64,000 bases of DNA from the NCBI RefSeq assembly GCF_013371215.1, contig NZ_JABWMH010000001.1:682001-746000 (forward strand), written 5' to 3'. Under the pieces are notes generated by a model. That model saw only the letters and a list, made by a program, of their open reading frames with translations, was not told the DNA's origin and did not search any database. Shown here one piece after another: positions 16,595-27,307 of the stretch. The translations under genes and the position numbers were made by a program. This stretch comes from Parasphingorhabdus flavimaris. Lineage in GTDB: Bacteria > Pseudomonadota > Alphaproteobacteria > Sphingomonadales > Sphingomonadaceae. Position 1 is the stretch's first letter. Every line of letters begins with the position of its first letter.

Positions 16595-16611
16595 TATCCT
16601 CTCCTCCTTGC

Positions 16612-17235
16612 TCAGCTTGATATGTTGAAAATTGCCTCGATATATCTGCGCAAATGACGAACGCTTTCGCGCGCTTTTTCCGGATCTCCCGAAGCCTTCG
16701 CGATCACAAAGGCACCCTGCAAAACGGTTTGAACGTGCCAGGCCACGCTTTCCGCAGTTATATTGTCGCGAATTCCGTGGCGGTCTATCGCCGCCTGAAC
16801 ATCGACCGCCAGTGCCTCGCAATAGGCGGTGATGCTTTCGCTGCTGGCCTCGCGGAGCGCCTCGTTGCTCGCAAAAGTCTCCTGCGCCATCGTGCCGACA
16901 AAACAGGTAAAGCCTTCCGCCGGACCGTCGATCATCGCCATCCGCATGTCGATATGTCCGAGCAGGCGTTCGAGCGGGTCCTCCAGCCTGGTATAGGGCG
17001 GGAGTTCGAACAGCGGAGCCGCGCGCGCGGTCCATTGCGCTGCAGCGGCGACACCCAGATCCTCCTTGGAAGGGAAGTGGTGAAAAAAGGCGCCCTTGGT
17101 CACGCCGGCGGCGGCACAAATCTGGTCGACCGTGGTTGCGGCATAGCCCTGGCGACGGACAAGATCATGCGCGGCATCGATCAGCTTCGTCTTTGCTGTG
17201 ATACGTGCGGGGGCAGGGGATCGACTCGCGTTCAT
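16612..17235 (-). CDS. TetR/AcrR family regulator heading the GST/VOC operon
   Basis: 207 aa from the ATG at 17235. HTH: KLIDAAHDLVRRQGYAATTVDQI, then AAAGVTKGAFFHHFPSKEDL, typical of TetR proteins (FFHHF around the recognition helix). The C-terminal domain includes GFTCFVGTMAQETFASN, similar to the TetR_C ligand domain of reactive-electrophile sensors, but the ligand is unknown. A perfect palindrome at 17241-17266 lies directly before its start codon. The downstream genes follow at 17 bp or less, so autoregulation of the whole operon is likely. The frame is open upstream to 17325, but the HTH position favours 17235. Confidence 0.9.
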   Translation of the reverse strand: MNASRSPAPARITAKTKLIDAAHDLVRRQGYAATTVDQICAAAGVTKGAFFHHFPSKEDLGVAAAAQWTARAAPLFELPPYTRLEDPLERLLGHIDMRMAMIDGPAEGFTCFVGTMAQETFASNEALREASSESITAYCEALAVDVQAAIDRHGIRDNITAESVAWHVQTVLQGAFVIAKASGDPEKARESVRHLRRYIEAIFNISS

Positions 17236-17240
17236 AGCCA

Positions 17241-17266
17241 CAACATACCAACTGGTTGGTATGTTG
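17241..17266 (-). promoter_or_regulatory. Palindromic operator in front of TetR gene
   Basis: Perfect inverted repeat with arms caacataccaac and gttggtatgttg and a 2-bp spacer, five bases upstream of the TetR start codon. The geometry (two 12-bp arms) fits a TetR dimer site; binding there would block transcription or initiation of the operon. Confidence 0.8.
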
Positions 17267-17325
17267 TCAATTCGAGAGTGGTCCCACCAGAGTTTGGCCG
17301 GACATTTTCGCTGGGCAGCAGGCAT

Positions 17326-17359
17326 AAAAAAACGGCGTGTAACCAGACACGCCGTTTTT
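17326..17359 (-). terminator. Rho-independent terminator of clpA
   Basis: Stem aacggcgtgt/acacgccgtt with a 6-nt loop and A/T runs on both sides, 37 bp past the clpA stop codon. It can act on either strand. Confidence 0.88.
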
Positions 17360-17395
17360 CAATTTATCGGGGTTTCCAGACCCTTGTCCGGGTCG

Positions 17396-19714
<2,319 letters not shown>

Positions 19715-19982
19715 ATATATTACTCCAAAATTGGAACGTTGTTGACGCTCCTGTCGCCGACACGGATGCTGTTCCATCCGATGCGGGCTTTAACCAATTG
19801 CTTATCCTTTAGATCGTGCCCCGGTGCCTAAACGTCAAGGGTTCAGGGTCTCCGATCTCAAGCTATCTGGCCAAAGTCACCAGTTTCGTATCTCACTTCT
19901 CCTATACGGTCCAATTTGGAACGGTTGAAGCCGACTATTATTAAACAAGGTTAACAAATGCTTTAGGTTAAGCCAGCCTTTA

Positions 19983-20180
19983 TCACTTTTTGAACAGATT
20001 TTCCGCGCTCGCACGATGGGTCACAGCGAAGCTTTTCTTGGCTTTACAGCGACTTATTTCTGATTCCAGCAATGAAATCCGCTGGTCCAGTTCATCGACA
20101 GATAATGGGTCGAGATCCTGTTTGACCAACAAGGCCACCGGATCATTGGCATTCCGCGGTAAATTTTCGTCATCGTCCAT
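19983..20180 (-). CDS. DUF1192 family small protein
   Basis: 65 aa from an ATG with AGGAGGA upstream. The pattern DPVALLVKQDLDPLSVDELDQRI followed by ESEISR and a C-terminal HRASAENLFKK (quoted in parts: QDLDPLSVDELDQRI) is the DUF1192 signature of alphaproteobacteria. It is a short acidic protein likely to form a helical hairpin or coiled coil (~25-50). Function unknown. It is divergent from the quinone oxidoreductase gene, a neighbourhood I believe recurs in alphaproteobacteria. Confidence 0.88.
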   Translation of the reverse strand: MDDDENLPRNANDPVALLVKQDLDPLSVDELDQRISLLESEISRCKAKKSFAVTHRASAENLFKK

Positions 20181-20280
20181 GAATCGACATTCCTCCTGCA
20201 GGGTAATGTTGACCGCTTGCGCTTTGCTGTCAATAAGGGGCCAAATTATGGGAGGTCGCAAATTTCCCGGGGGGTATAAA

Positions 20281-21291
20281 ATGGCCGTATCTGAAGTGTT
20301 GCAAAAAGAAATGACCGCGATCGTTATCAGCGAGCCGGGCGGTCCGGAAGTCCTGAAATCCGAAACCGTCGCGGTGCCGCGGCCCGAAGCCGGGGAAGTA
20401 CTGATCCGGGTCGCTGCTGCAGGGGTGAACCGGCCTGACGTTGTCCAGCGCATGGGCCTTTATCCGGTGCCGCCGGGCGCGTCGCCCTTGCCGGGCCTGG
20501 AAGTGTCCGGAACCGTGGTCGCGCTAGGGGCGGGCGTCGAGCCCGAATGGATCGGTCGCAAGATCTGCGCTCTGACCAACGGCGGCGGCTACGCCGAATA
20601 TTGTGTGGCTCCGGTTGATCAATGTCTTCCGGTTCCGGAATGCCTCACCATGGCCGAAGCCGCGGCTCTGCCCGAGACGCTGTTCACCGTGTGGGGCAAT
20701 ATGTTCAATCGCGGCTTCGCCCGCGAAGGGGAAACGGTGCTGGTGCACGGCGGAACCAGCGGTATCGGGACGACCGCGATCAAGCTTGGCAAACTCTTCG
20801 GCCTCAATGTCATCGTGACTTGCGGCAGCGACCAGAAATGCACCGCGGCAAAGCAGATCGGCGCCGACCATGCGATCAATTACAAGAGCCAGGATTTTGT
20901 CGAGGAGATCAACAAGATCACCGACGGCAAGGGCGTGGAAATCGTGCTCGATATGGTCGCTGGCGACTATGTCGCTCGCAATCTGCAATGTCTGAAGGAA
21001 GACGGTCGTCACGTGACGATCGCGGTTCAGGGCGGACTGCAGGCCACGATCAACATGGCCCAGGTCATGATGAAACGGCTGATCCTCACCGGATCGACGC
21101 TCAGACCGCAATCGGCCGCGCGCAAGGCGCTGCTCGGTGATGAACTGCACCGCTATGTCTGGCCCGATGTCGAAGCGGGCAAGTTGAAGCCGGTGATGGA
21201 TGAAAGCTTTCCGCTGGCCGATGCGGCCAAGGCCCACGCCCATATGGAGGCCGGTGATCATATCGGCAAGATTGTGCTGATCGTCGAATGA
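20281..21291 (+). CDS. NAD(P)H-quinone oxidoreductase, PIG3 family (zinc-independent MDR)
   Basis: 336 aa from the ATG after CGGGGGG; another in-frame ATG 30 bases later (MTAIVISEPGGPEVL) is a realistic alternative. GroES-like domain: VAAAGVNRPDVVQRMGLYPVPPG (quoted in part: GVNRPDVVQRMGLYP) and LPGLEVSGTV. Rossmann domain: VLVHGGTSGIGTTAIKLGK binding NADPH. The structural-zinc cysteines of alcohol dehydrogenases are absent, as in the quinone oxidoreductase/PIG3 branch. Cytoplasmic. The Nudix gene starts five bases after the stop, so they may be co-transcribed. Confidence 0.9.
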   Translation: MAVSEVLQKEMTAIVISEPGGPEVLKSETVAVPRPEAGEVLIRVAAAGVNRPDVVQRMGLYPVPPGASPLPGLEVSGTVVALGAGVEPEWIGRKICALTNGGGYAEYCVAPVDQCLPVPECLTMAEAAALPETLFTVWGNMFNRGFAREGETVLVHGGTSGIGTTAIKLGKLFGLNVIVTCGSDQKCTAAKQIGADHAINYKSQDFVEEINKITDGKGVEIVLDMVAGDYVARNLQCLKEDGRHVTIAVQGGLQATINMAQVMMKRLILTGSTLRPQSAARKALLGDELHRYVWPDVEAGKLKPVMDESFPLADAAKAHAHMEAGDHIGKIVLIVE

Positions 21292-21295
21292 CGGG

Positions 21296-21715
21296 ATGAA
21301 CGGGGAGCCCGACTTTCACGGCGCGAAAGTGGCATTTTTCATCGAAGACCATATCCTGGTCTATCGGCGGGACGACAAGCCGGACATCCCGTTCCCCAAT
21401 CTGCTCGATCTGCCCGGTGGCGGGCGTGAAAATGACGAGAGCGGCGCGCAATGCGTCGCGCGCGAGACTTTTGAAGAATTCGGCATCCGCATCGCGGTCG
21501 ATCAATTCGAACATGTCGAAACCTATCCCAACTGGCGCGGTGCCGGGAAAGTAGCGCTGTTCTTTGTCTGCCGGCTGTCACCGGACATGGTCGACGATAT
21601 CGTGTTCGGCGACGAGGGGCAGCACTGGCAAACCATGCCGGTCTCCGCATTCCTCACCAGCGAAGAGGCCGTTCCGCATCTGCAAATCCGGGTCCGGGAA
21701 TATCTCAAGGCATAG
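21296..21715 (+). CDS. Nudix hydrolase
   Basis: 139 aa. The Nudix box is complete: GGGRENDESGAQCVARETFEEFG fits GX5EX7REUXEEXG (key residues G, E, R, E, E, E, G; box spans about residues 41-64). Preceded by FIEDHILVYRRDDKPDIPFPN, an NTP-substrate-side loop. No extra domain. Substrate not predictable; family members remove damaged or signalling nucleoside diphosphate derivatives. Directly follows the quinone oxidoreductase gene. Confidence 0.92.
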   Translation: MNGEPDFHGAKVAFFIEDHILVYRRDDKPDIPFPNLLDLPGGGRENDESGAQCVARETFEEFGIRIAVDQFEHVETYPNWRGAGKVALFFVCRLSPDMVDDIVFGDEGQHWQTMPVSAFLTSEEAVPHLQIRVREYLKA

Positions 21716-21720
21716 GCCTC

Positions 21721-21738
21721 CCGTCACCAAAACTTCAT
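21721..21738 (+). promoter_or_regulatory. Candidate PHO box upstream of lipid-remodelling pair
   Basis: Sequence ccgtcac-caaa-acttcat has the 7-4-7 direct-repeat layout of PhoB sites (consensus near CTGTCAT spaced by 4). The first half matches well and the second only in part. It lies 73 bp before the metallophosphoesterase start, a suitable place for phosphate control. Confidence 0.4.
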
Positions 21739-21810
21739 AAAACGGGAATCCGGTTGTCACAATCGGCCACTATGGCGGGGCCCAAGGATAGGTTTCCATG
21801 GGAGTTTTCA

Positions 21811-22725
21811 ATGGCCAAACAATTTTCCCCGCTGACCAGAGCCGATATACCGCTGCTTGATGCCGATCGATACGAAGCGCGCCTCAAGCGCAAGCCACAG
21901 GTCGATGCCAGCGACCGCACGCGATACAGGACGATCTGGATATCCGACATCCATCTCGGCACGCGGGGCTGCAACGCCGACCTGCTGATCGATTTCCTCG
22001 ACCATGTCGACAGCGACACGCTCTATCTGGTGGGCGATATCATCGACGGCTGGCGGATGAAAAAGCGGTTCTTCTGGCCCGATAGCCATAATGATATCAT
22101 CTGGCGCATCCTGAAGCGCGCCCGGCGGGGCACGCGCATCGTCTATATCCCCGGCAATCATGACGAGATGTTCCGCCAGTTTACCGGCCTCAATTTCGGT
22201 GGCGTGGAAATCCGCCGGTCGGCGATCCACCAAACCGCTGATGGCCGGCGTCTGCTGGTCCTCCACGGCGACGAATTTGATACCGTCATGCTCGCCCATC
22301 GCTGGCTCGCCTTTGTCGGTGACGCCGCCTATGTGACGCTGATGCGGATCAACTGGCTGGTCAACAAGCTGCGCAACCGGCTGGGATTGCCTTATTGGTC
22401 GCTGTCCAAAATGGCCAAGAACAAGGTCAAGAACGCGGTCGAATTTATCGGCAGATACGAGGAACTGGTCGCCAAGGCGGCGGAAAGTCGCGGCGTCGAT
22501 GGCGTAGTCTGTGGCCATATCCACACCGCCGAGCATCGGACGATCAAGGGTATCGAATATTATAACGACGGCGACTGGGTCGAGGGTTGCACCGCGCTGG
22601 TCGAAAAGGACGACGGCACGATGGAAATTCTCCACTGGGCCGACGAGATTGCAGCGCGAAACGCCAGGCAGCAGCAACCGGCGCAATTGGCCGAAGTCGA
22701 GGCCGGCATGGGGCAGGCGGCGTGA
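21811..22725 (+). CDS. Metallophosphoesterase, PlcP-like (also annotated as UDP-2,3-diacylglucosamine diphosphatase type)
   Basis: 304 aa from the ATG following GGGAG. Calcineurin-like dinuclear metal site: SDIHLG, GDIIDGW, GNHDE, HGDEFD and GHIHTAEHR. This LpxH-like branch contains PlcP, a phospholipase C that removes phosphate head groups from membrane phospholipids under phosphate starvation, working with a downstream glycosyltransferase (Agt). The exact coupling seen here (GTGA overlap with a GT4 glycosyltransferase) and a possible PHO box support PlcP rather than true LpxH. This is established for the family in rhizobia and marine bacteria; assignment here is inference. Confidence 0.75.
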   Translation: MAKQFSPLTRADIPLLDADRYEARLKRKPQVDASDRTRYRTIWISDIHLGTRGCNADLLIDFLDHVDSDTLYLVGDIIDGWRMKKRFFWPDSHNDIIWRILKRARRGTRIVYIPGNHDEMFRQFTGLNFGGVEIRRSAIHQTADGRRLLVLHGDEFDTVMLAHRWLAFVGDAAYVTLMRINWLVNKLRNRLGLPYWSLSKMAKNKVKNAVEFIGRYEELVAKAAESRGVDGVVCGHIHTAEHRTIKGIEYYNDGDWVEGCTALVEKDDGTMEILHWADEIAARNARQQQPAQLAEVEAGMGQAA

Positions 22726-23786
22726 AGATCGCGCTGGTCACGGACGCGTGGCATCCGCAGGTTAACGGTGTGGTCCGCACGCTCGATACCGTGGTCGGGC
22801 TGTTGCGGGATCAGGGGCACGAGATATTGGTGATCTCGCCCGACCAGTATCGCTCCCTCCCGGCGCCCAGCTATCCCGAAATCCGTCTGGCCTTCACCCG
22901 GGCCCGGACGGTCGGTCGGCGAATAGAGGATTTCGGGGCAGATGCAGTGCATCTGGCCACGGAGGGCCCGCTATGCGTTCAGGCCCTGCGCTGGTGCGTG
23001 CGGAATGGCCGCCCCTTTACCAGCGCCTATCACACCCAGTTTCCGGAATATCTGGCGAAGCGGACCGGATTGTCGCCGCGGGCGTTCTGGCCCTATATCC
23101 GCTGGTTCCATCGCAAATCAGAAGCGATCATGGTCTCGACTGACAGCATCCGTAACCAGTTGCGGGCGGAGCGGCTGGACCATGTCCATCACTGGAGCCG
23201 CGGAGTCGATCTCGACAATTTCCGGCCGGATGCGCCATCGCCCGCGGTTTACGGGAAATTGCAAGGGCCGATCCAGCTCTACGTCGGCCGGGTGGCGGTC
23301 GAGAAAAATATCGAGGCCTTTCTGCGCAGCGAACAGCCCGGTTCGAAAGTCGTGGTCGGCGACGGGCCGGCGCTGGCGGGATTGCAATCGCGCTATCCCG
23401 ATGTCCATTTTGCCGGAAGAAAATCGGGCCGCGAGCTGGCGGGCTATTATGCCGGAGCCGATGTGCTGGTATTTCCTAGCAGGACCGACACATTCGGCCT
23501 GGTGATCATCGAGGCTCTCGCCTGCGGAACGCCGGTCGCGGCCTATCCCGTGACCGGTCCGGTCGATATCCTGACCGATGCCAGCGGGGTGATGGACGAA
23601 GATCTGAACGGCGCGATTAAGCGTGCGATCGGTCTCGATCCAGCCGATTGTATCGCCCATGGCAAGCGTTTCAGCTGGGACGCGAGCGCCCGCCAGTTTC
23701 TCGATGGTCTGGTCGCGCAGGATCGGCGTCTCGACTTCCACATGTCCCGCCGGATCCTGGCAAAAGCGATTTTTGCGCGGGTTTAG
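22722..23786 (+). CDS. GT4-family glycosyltransferase, Agt-like
   Basis: 354 aa from a GTG that overlaps the stop of the metallophosphoesterase gene by 4 bp. N-terminal Rossmann domain with KIALVTDAWHPQVNGVVRTL, the acceptor-side motif of MgtA/alpha-mannosyltransferase-like GT4 enzymes; C-terminal domain with YVGRVAVEKNIEAFL, GDGPAL and the EX7E region FGLVIIEALACGTPVAAYPV. If the upstream enzyme is PlcP, this protein would glycosylate the diacylglycerol it releases, making phosphorus-free glycolipids at the inner membrane. The sugar donor cannot be told. Confidence 0.82.
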   Translation: MKIALVTDAWHPQVNGVVRTLDTVVGLLRDQGHEILVISPDQYRSLPAPSYPEIRLAFTRARTVGRRIEDFGADAVHLATEGPLCVQALRWCVRNGRPFTSAYHTQFPEYLAKRTGLSPRAFWPYIRWFHRKSEAIMVSTDSIRNQLRAERLDHVHHWSRGVDLDNFRPDAPSPAVYGKLQGPIQLYVGRVAVEKNIEAFLRSEQPGSKVVVGDGPALAGLQSRYPDVHFAGRKSGRELAGYYAGADVLVFPSRTDTFGLVIIEALACGTPVAAYPVTGPVDILTDASGVMDEDLNGAIKRAIGLDPADCIAHGKRFSWDASARQFLDGLVAQDRRLDFHMSRRILAKAIFARV

Positions 23787-23835
23787 CCAAATATCTTGCC
23801 GACTGCCTACAAAGAGCCTACATAAGCTTCCAACA

Positions 23836-23870
23836 GGCCGTCTCCGCAAGGGGGCGGCCCTTTATTTTTA
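23836..23870 (+). terminator. Terminator after the glycosyltransferase gene
   Basis: Stem ggccgtctcc/gggggcggcc (with two G-U pairs) closed by a GCAA tetraloop and followed by a T-rich run, 49 bp after the stop codon and 45 bp before trcR. Confidence 0.75.
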
Positions 23871-23915
23871 AATTGTCGCTGGCGCAGAAATGCCAGCTAT
23901 TGGAAGGAAGCCATC

Positions 23916-24626
23916 ATGGCCGAACAAGCAACCCCACTCATGCAGCATGCAACCGCCAGCTGGCTGGTGGACAACACGGCGCTGAGCTTTGTCCAGATCG
24001 CCGAATTTTGCGGTATCCATATTCTCGAAGTCAATGCGATGGCCGATGACCTCGCCAGTTCCAAATATACCGGTCGCGATCCGATCCAGGCGCATGAATT
24101 GACTCATGAAGAAATCGAGAAAGCCGAAAAAGACCCGGACTACCGGATGGTCATCCAAAAGGGCCCTGAGCAGGTGCGCCGGACCAAGGGACCGCGCTAC
24201 ACGCCGGTTTCCAAGCGTCAGGACAAGCCCGACGGCATCGCATGGCTGCTGCGCAACCACCCGGAAATTTCCGATGCCCAGGTCGGCAAGCTGATCGGCA
24301 CCACGCGGACCACGATCAACGCCATCCGCGAGCGCGAGCACTGGAATATCGCCAATATCGCCCCAAAGGACCCGGTCACTCTCGGCCTGTGTTCGCAGCG
24401 CGAGCTTGACGCCGTGGTCGCCAAGGCGGCGAAAAAAGCGGGTATCGAGCCCGAAGCGGAAGATGACAGCAAGCTGGGCGGCGACAAGGAAGCGCTGATT
24501 GCCGAGTTGCGGGAAGAACGCGCCCAGGCGGCACGCGATGCAGAAGCCGCTCTCTCTGGCGAAACCGGTGAGGAAGAATCTGCTCCGGTCGAGCATACCG
24601 CAGAGACGCTTTTCAAAGGCAGCTGA
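23916..24626 (+). CDS. trcR: Cell cycle transcriptional regulator TrcR (DUF1013)
   Basis: 236 aa. Begins with MPLMQHATASWLVDNTALSF-like sequence (here TPLMQHATASWLVDNTALSF), followed by FVQIAEFCGIHILEVNAMAD and DGIAWLLRNHPEISDAQVGKL, IGTTRTTINAIRERTHW-like (IREREHWN), the DUF1013 pattern conserved across alphaproteobacteria. Two helix-turn-helix-like stretches are visible (~20-45 and ~110-140). The C-terminus is charged and disordered. TrcR is reported as a cell-cycle-linked DNA-binding protein in this class. RBS GGAAGGAAG. Isolated by a terminator upstream. Confidence 0.92.
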   Translation: MAEQATPLMQHATASWLVDNTALSFVQIAEFCGIHILEVNAMADDLASSKYTGRDPIQAHELTHEEIEKAEKDPDYRMVIQKGPEQVRRTKGPRYTPVSKRQDKPDGIAWLLRNHPEISDAQVGKLIGTTRTTINAIREREHWNIANIAPKDPVTLGLCSQRELDAVVAKAAKKAGIEPEAEDDSKLGGDKEALIAELREERAQAARDAEAALSGETGEEESAPVEHTAETLFKGS

Positions 24627-24796
24627 TCGATTCCGGCCCGCGCCGGTTTCGATGATCTGGGAGCAAAACCGCCGGAGGCAACTCGGGCGGATGTTCGCTG
24701 CTGCGGTCATCGATCGTCAGTGTCGTTCGGCCATGTTTTTAACCAGCCAATTAAACCGGCTTGCGCATCGCGCGATCGACAGGCTATGACTCGTCC

Positions 24797-25915
24797 ATGG
24801 ATGCACCCAGAAAACCGCCTGCTCATGATGCCATGCTCGCCGATCACGGCTTCGATCCGGTTGAATCGGACGGCCTGACCTATCCGCTCGGTGACTATGA
24901 GCCAAAATATGGCGAATATTTCGAACTGATGCCCGGCATCGGCTGGACCCGGACACCGGTGCCCGGCCCGCTTGGCCACATCAACAACTGGATATTGGCC
25001 GACCGCCACGAAAACGGCAGCGCCGGCTTTGCGATCGCCGATACCGGACTGTTCATGCCGCAGGTGATCGACGCCTGGAAACATCTGTTTGACGAAGGCG
25101 CCCTGCACGGACAGAGCGCCACCAAGATCATCGTCACCCATTATCATCCCGATCATGTCGGTTGCGCCGGCTGGCTGGCAAAGCGGTTCAAGGCGCCTTT
25201 GCACATGAACCGCACCGAATGGATGCTGACCAAGATGCTGATCGCCGACAAACGCGACGGCGTGCCGCAGGAGGCGCTCGACGAATGGCGTTTCTGCGGC
25301 TGGGACCAGAATTTGATTGACGATTTCGCCGCCAAGGGATGGGGGCGATTTGCCCGCGCCGTGTCGGATCTGCCGATTGGCCATATCCGGATGGAAGAGG
25401 GCACCAGAGTGCGCACCGGCGACCACGAATGGCGGGTGATGATCGGCAATGGCCATACACCGGAACATGCCTGTCTGATCGACGACACGGCCAAGGTGAT
25501 GATCTCCGGCGACCAGATATTGCCGCGGATCACCTCCAATATCTCCACCATGCTCAGCGAACCGACCAGCGATCCGCTCGGCGAATGGCTGGCCAGCATC
25601 GACCGGTTTCGCGCCGAGCTGGACAATGAATTGCTGATCCTGCCCGCCCATGGCCGGCCGTTTCTCGGCGCGCACCAGCGGCTCGACGCGCTGGCCGAAC
25701 GGCATAATGAAGCGCTAGACGATCTCGAACAGGGCCTGCGCGAAAGCCCCAAGCGCGTGGTCGACAGCTTTCCCTATCTGTTCCGTCGTCCGATCACGCC
25801 CGATGTTATCGGCATGGCCAGCGGCGAGGCAATGGCAACGCTCCGGCATCTGGAATATACCGGACGCGCCCGCCTGGATATCAAGGACGGCACCGCCTGG
25901 TACAGCGCGGTCTAG
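24797..25915 (+). CDS. MBL-fold metallo-hydrolase
   Basis: 372 aa. The zinc motif HYHPDHVG (HxHxDH), then GNGHTPEH with the third His and SGDQILPR with the bridging Asp, are the full metallo-beta-lactamase-fold set; the last His is in LPAHGRPF. The C-terminal ~80 residues form a helical extension as in the MBL branch related to hydroxyacylglutathione hydrolase/lactonase-like proteins. Cytoplasmic; substrate unknown. Its stop codon overlaps that of the convergent MFS gene. Confidence 0.88.
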   Translation: MDAPRKPPAHDAMLADHGFDPVESDGLTYPLGDYEPKYGEYFELMPGIGWTRTPVPGPLGHINNWILADRHENGSAGFAIADTGLFMPQVIDAWKHLFDEGALHGQSATKIIVTHYHPDHVGCAGWLAKRFKAPLHMNRTEWMLTKMLIADKRDGVPQEALDEWRFCGWDQNLIDDFAAKGWGRFARAVSDLPIGHIRMEEGTRVRTGDHEWRVMIGNGHTPEHACLIDDTAKVMISGDQILPRITSNISTMLSEPTSDPLGEWLASIDRFRAELDNELLILPAHGRPFLGAHQRLDALAERHNEALDDLEQGLRESPKRVVDSFPYLFRRPITPDVIGMASGEAMATLRHLEYTGRARLDIKDGTAWYSAV

Positions 25916-27195
25916 CCGGCGATCGACTTGGCGTCGACCGGTGGCTCGACCCCGTCGCTGGTGCAGTGCAGCGCATAGCCGCGCAGGAATATGGTCAGCG
26001 CGACGAGGGAGATGATCCCGGCCAGACCAAAGGGTGCGCCCGGCATATAATAGCTGCTGCCTGCTACGGTAAAGGCTGCGAATACGGCAGCGAACAGGGG
26101 CGGACCGATCACCGAGGCAATGCTCTGCAGGCTGGCAACCGCGCCCTGCAACTCGCCCTGTGTCTCGTCGGATACGGCATTGCTCATAAGGCCGTTAAGC
26201 GAAGGCTGGAACAGGCCCTGCATCGCACCGACCGGGATTGCGACAAAGATCAGCCAGGGCTGTCCGGGCGCCGCCAGCACATAGATTATGCAACTGACCG
26301 CCATGGAGATCGCGCCGAGCACGGCAGAATTGCGCTCGCCGATGCGCGGCACCAGCACGCGGATCAGAAAGCCCTGAACAAAGGCCGCGCCAAGCCCGAC
26401 GGCGGCGAAGGACAATCCGACAAGCAATTCGCTCCAGCCGAAGGACTCGATGAGATAGAAAGCATAGATGATCGGGAAGACGACATGCGCCGTCATCCAG
26501 ACAGTCAGCGCGCCGGCATACCAGAACACAACCTTGTTCTGGCCGTTGAGCGCCTTTAGCGCCACCACCGCATTGGCGCGGGCCAGTCGGAAAGGTCGAC
26601 GCTTCTCCAGCGGCAGGCTCTCCCGCAGCATGAAAAAACCGAAAAGCAGATTGAGCGCGGCGAGCGCGCTGGCTCCGAAAAAGGGCAAGCGCGTGCCATA
26701 TTCACCCAATATGCCGCCAATCGCCGGGCCGATGATGAAACCCAGTCCGAAGGCCGCGCCGATCAGCCCGAAATTCTGGGCCCGTTTGTCGGGCGGCGAA
26801 ATATCGGCGATATAGGCATAAGCGGTGCTGAAGCTGGCGCCCATGATCCCGGCGATGATCCGCGCGGCAAACAGCCACAATATCGAGGAAGCAAAACCCA
26901 TCAGCATATAGGCGATGGCATAGCCTCCGAGCGCGCCGAGCAGCACCGGACGTCGCCCGAAGCGGTCGGACAGGTTGCCGATGACCGGACCGAAGACAAA
27001 TTGCATCGCGGCATAGGCAAAGGCCAGCCATCCGGCATAGACCGCCGCGTCGGAGATCGTGTCGCCGGTGATGCTGGTAATCAGCTTCGGCAGGACCGGC
27101 ATGATGATGCCAAAGCCGAGCATGTCGATGAACACGACCAGAAACACGAAAATCAGTGACGATTTGGCGCCAGTGGCAGGGACGGACTCGGACAT
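25912..27195 (-). CDS. MFS transporter, TCR/Tet family
   Basis: 427 aa from MSESVPATG. Twelve hydrophobic segments. Motif A in the first loop is GNLSDRFGRRPVLL, typical of major facilitator drug:H+ antiporters, and helix 1 FLVVFIDMLGFGIIMPVLP is the TetA-like signature with the conserved Asp. Helix 5 motif C: GLGFIIGPAIGGILG. It is probably a proton-driven exporter in the inner membrane; sequence does not show a drug. Its stop overlaps that of the convergent MBL gene. Confidence 0.9.
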   Translation of the reverse strand: MSESVPATGAKSSLIFVFLVVFIDMLGFGIIMPVLPKLITSITGDTISDAAVYAGWLAFAYAAMQFVFGPVIGNLSDRFGRRPVLLGALGGYAIAYMLMGFASSILWLFAARIIAGIMGASFSTAYAYIADISPPDKRAQNFGLIGAAFGLGFIIGPAIGGILGEYGTRLPFFGASALAALNLLFGFFMLRESLPLEKRRPFRLARANAVVALKALNGQNKVVFWYAGALTVWMTAHVVFPIIYAFYLIESFGWSELLVGLSFAAVGLGAAFVQGFLIRVLVPRIGERNSAVLGAISMAVSCIIYVLAAPGQPWLIFVAIPVGAMQGLFQPSLNGLMSNAVSDETQGELQGAVASLQSIASVIGPPLFAAVFAAFTVAGSSYYMPGAPFGLAGIISLVALTIFLRGYALHCTSDGVEPPVDAKSIAG

Positions 27196-27307
27196 GGTTT
27201 TGTTCCCTACACGCTGGTCCCGCGGAAAGGGACCCATTAACCCGCGATTATGCCGCCAATTTTGCCAGCAATTTTCATTGTCAGGCTAGACGCGTTCACT
27301 TACATGA

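Noticed and set aside
17236-17325. 30-residue extension of the TetR protein
   Set aside because: It would place the operator inside the coding region and add residues not typical before the HTH.
19990-20280. Extended N-terminus of the quinone oxidoreductase
   Set aside because: It is antisense to the DUF1192 gene, and PIG3 enzymes begin near MTAIVISEPGG.
23800-23830. Shared string agagcctaca at 23815 and before the recombinase at 55295 as att sites
   Set aside because: Only about ten bases match, with no other sign of integration at 23.8 kb.
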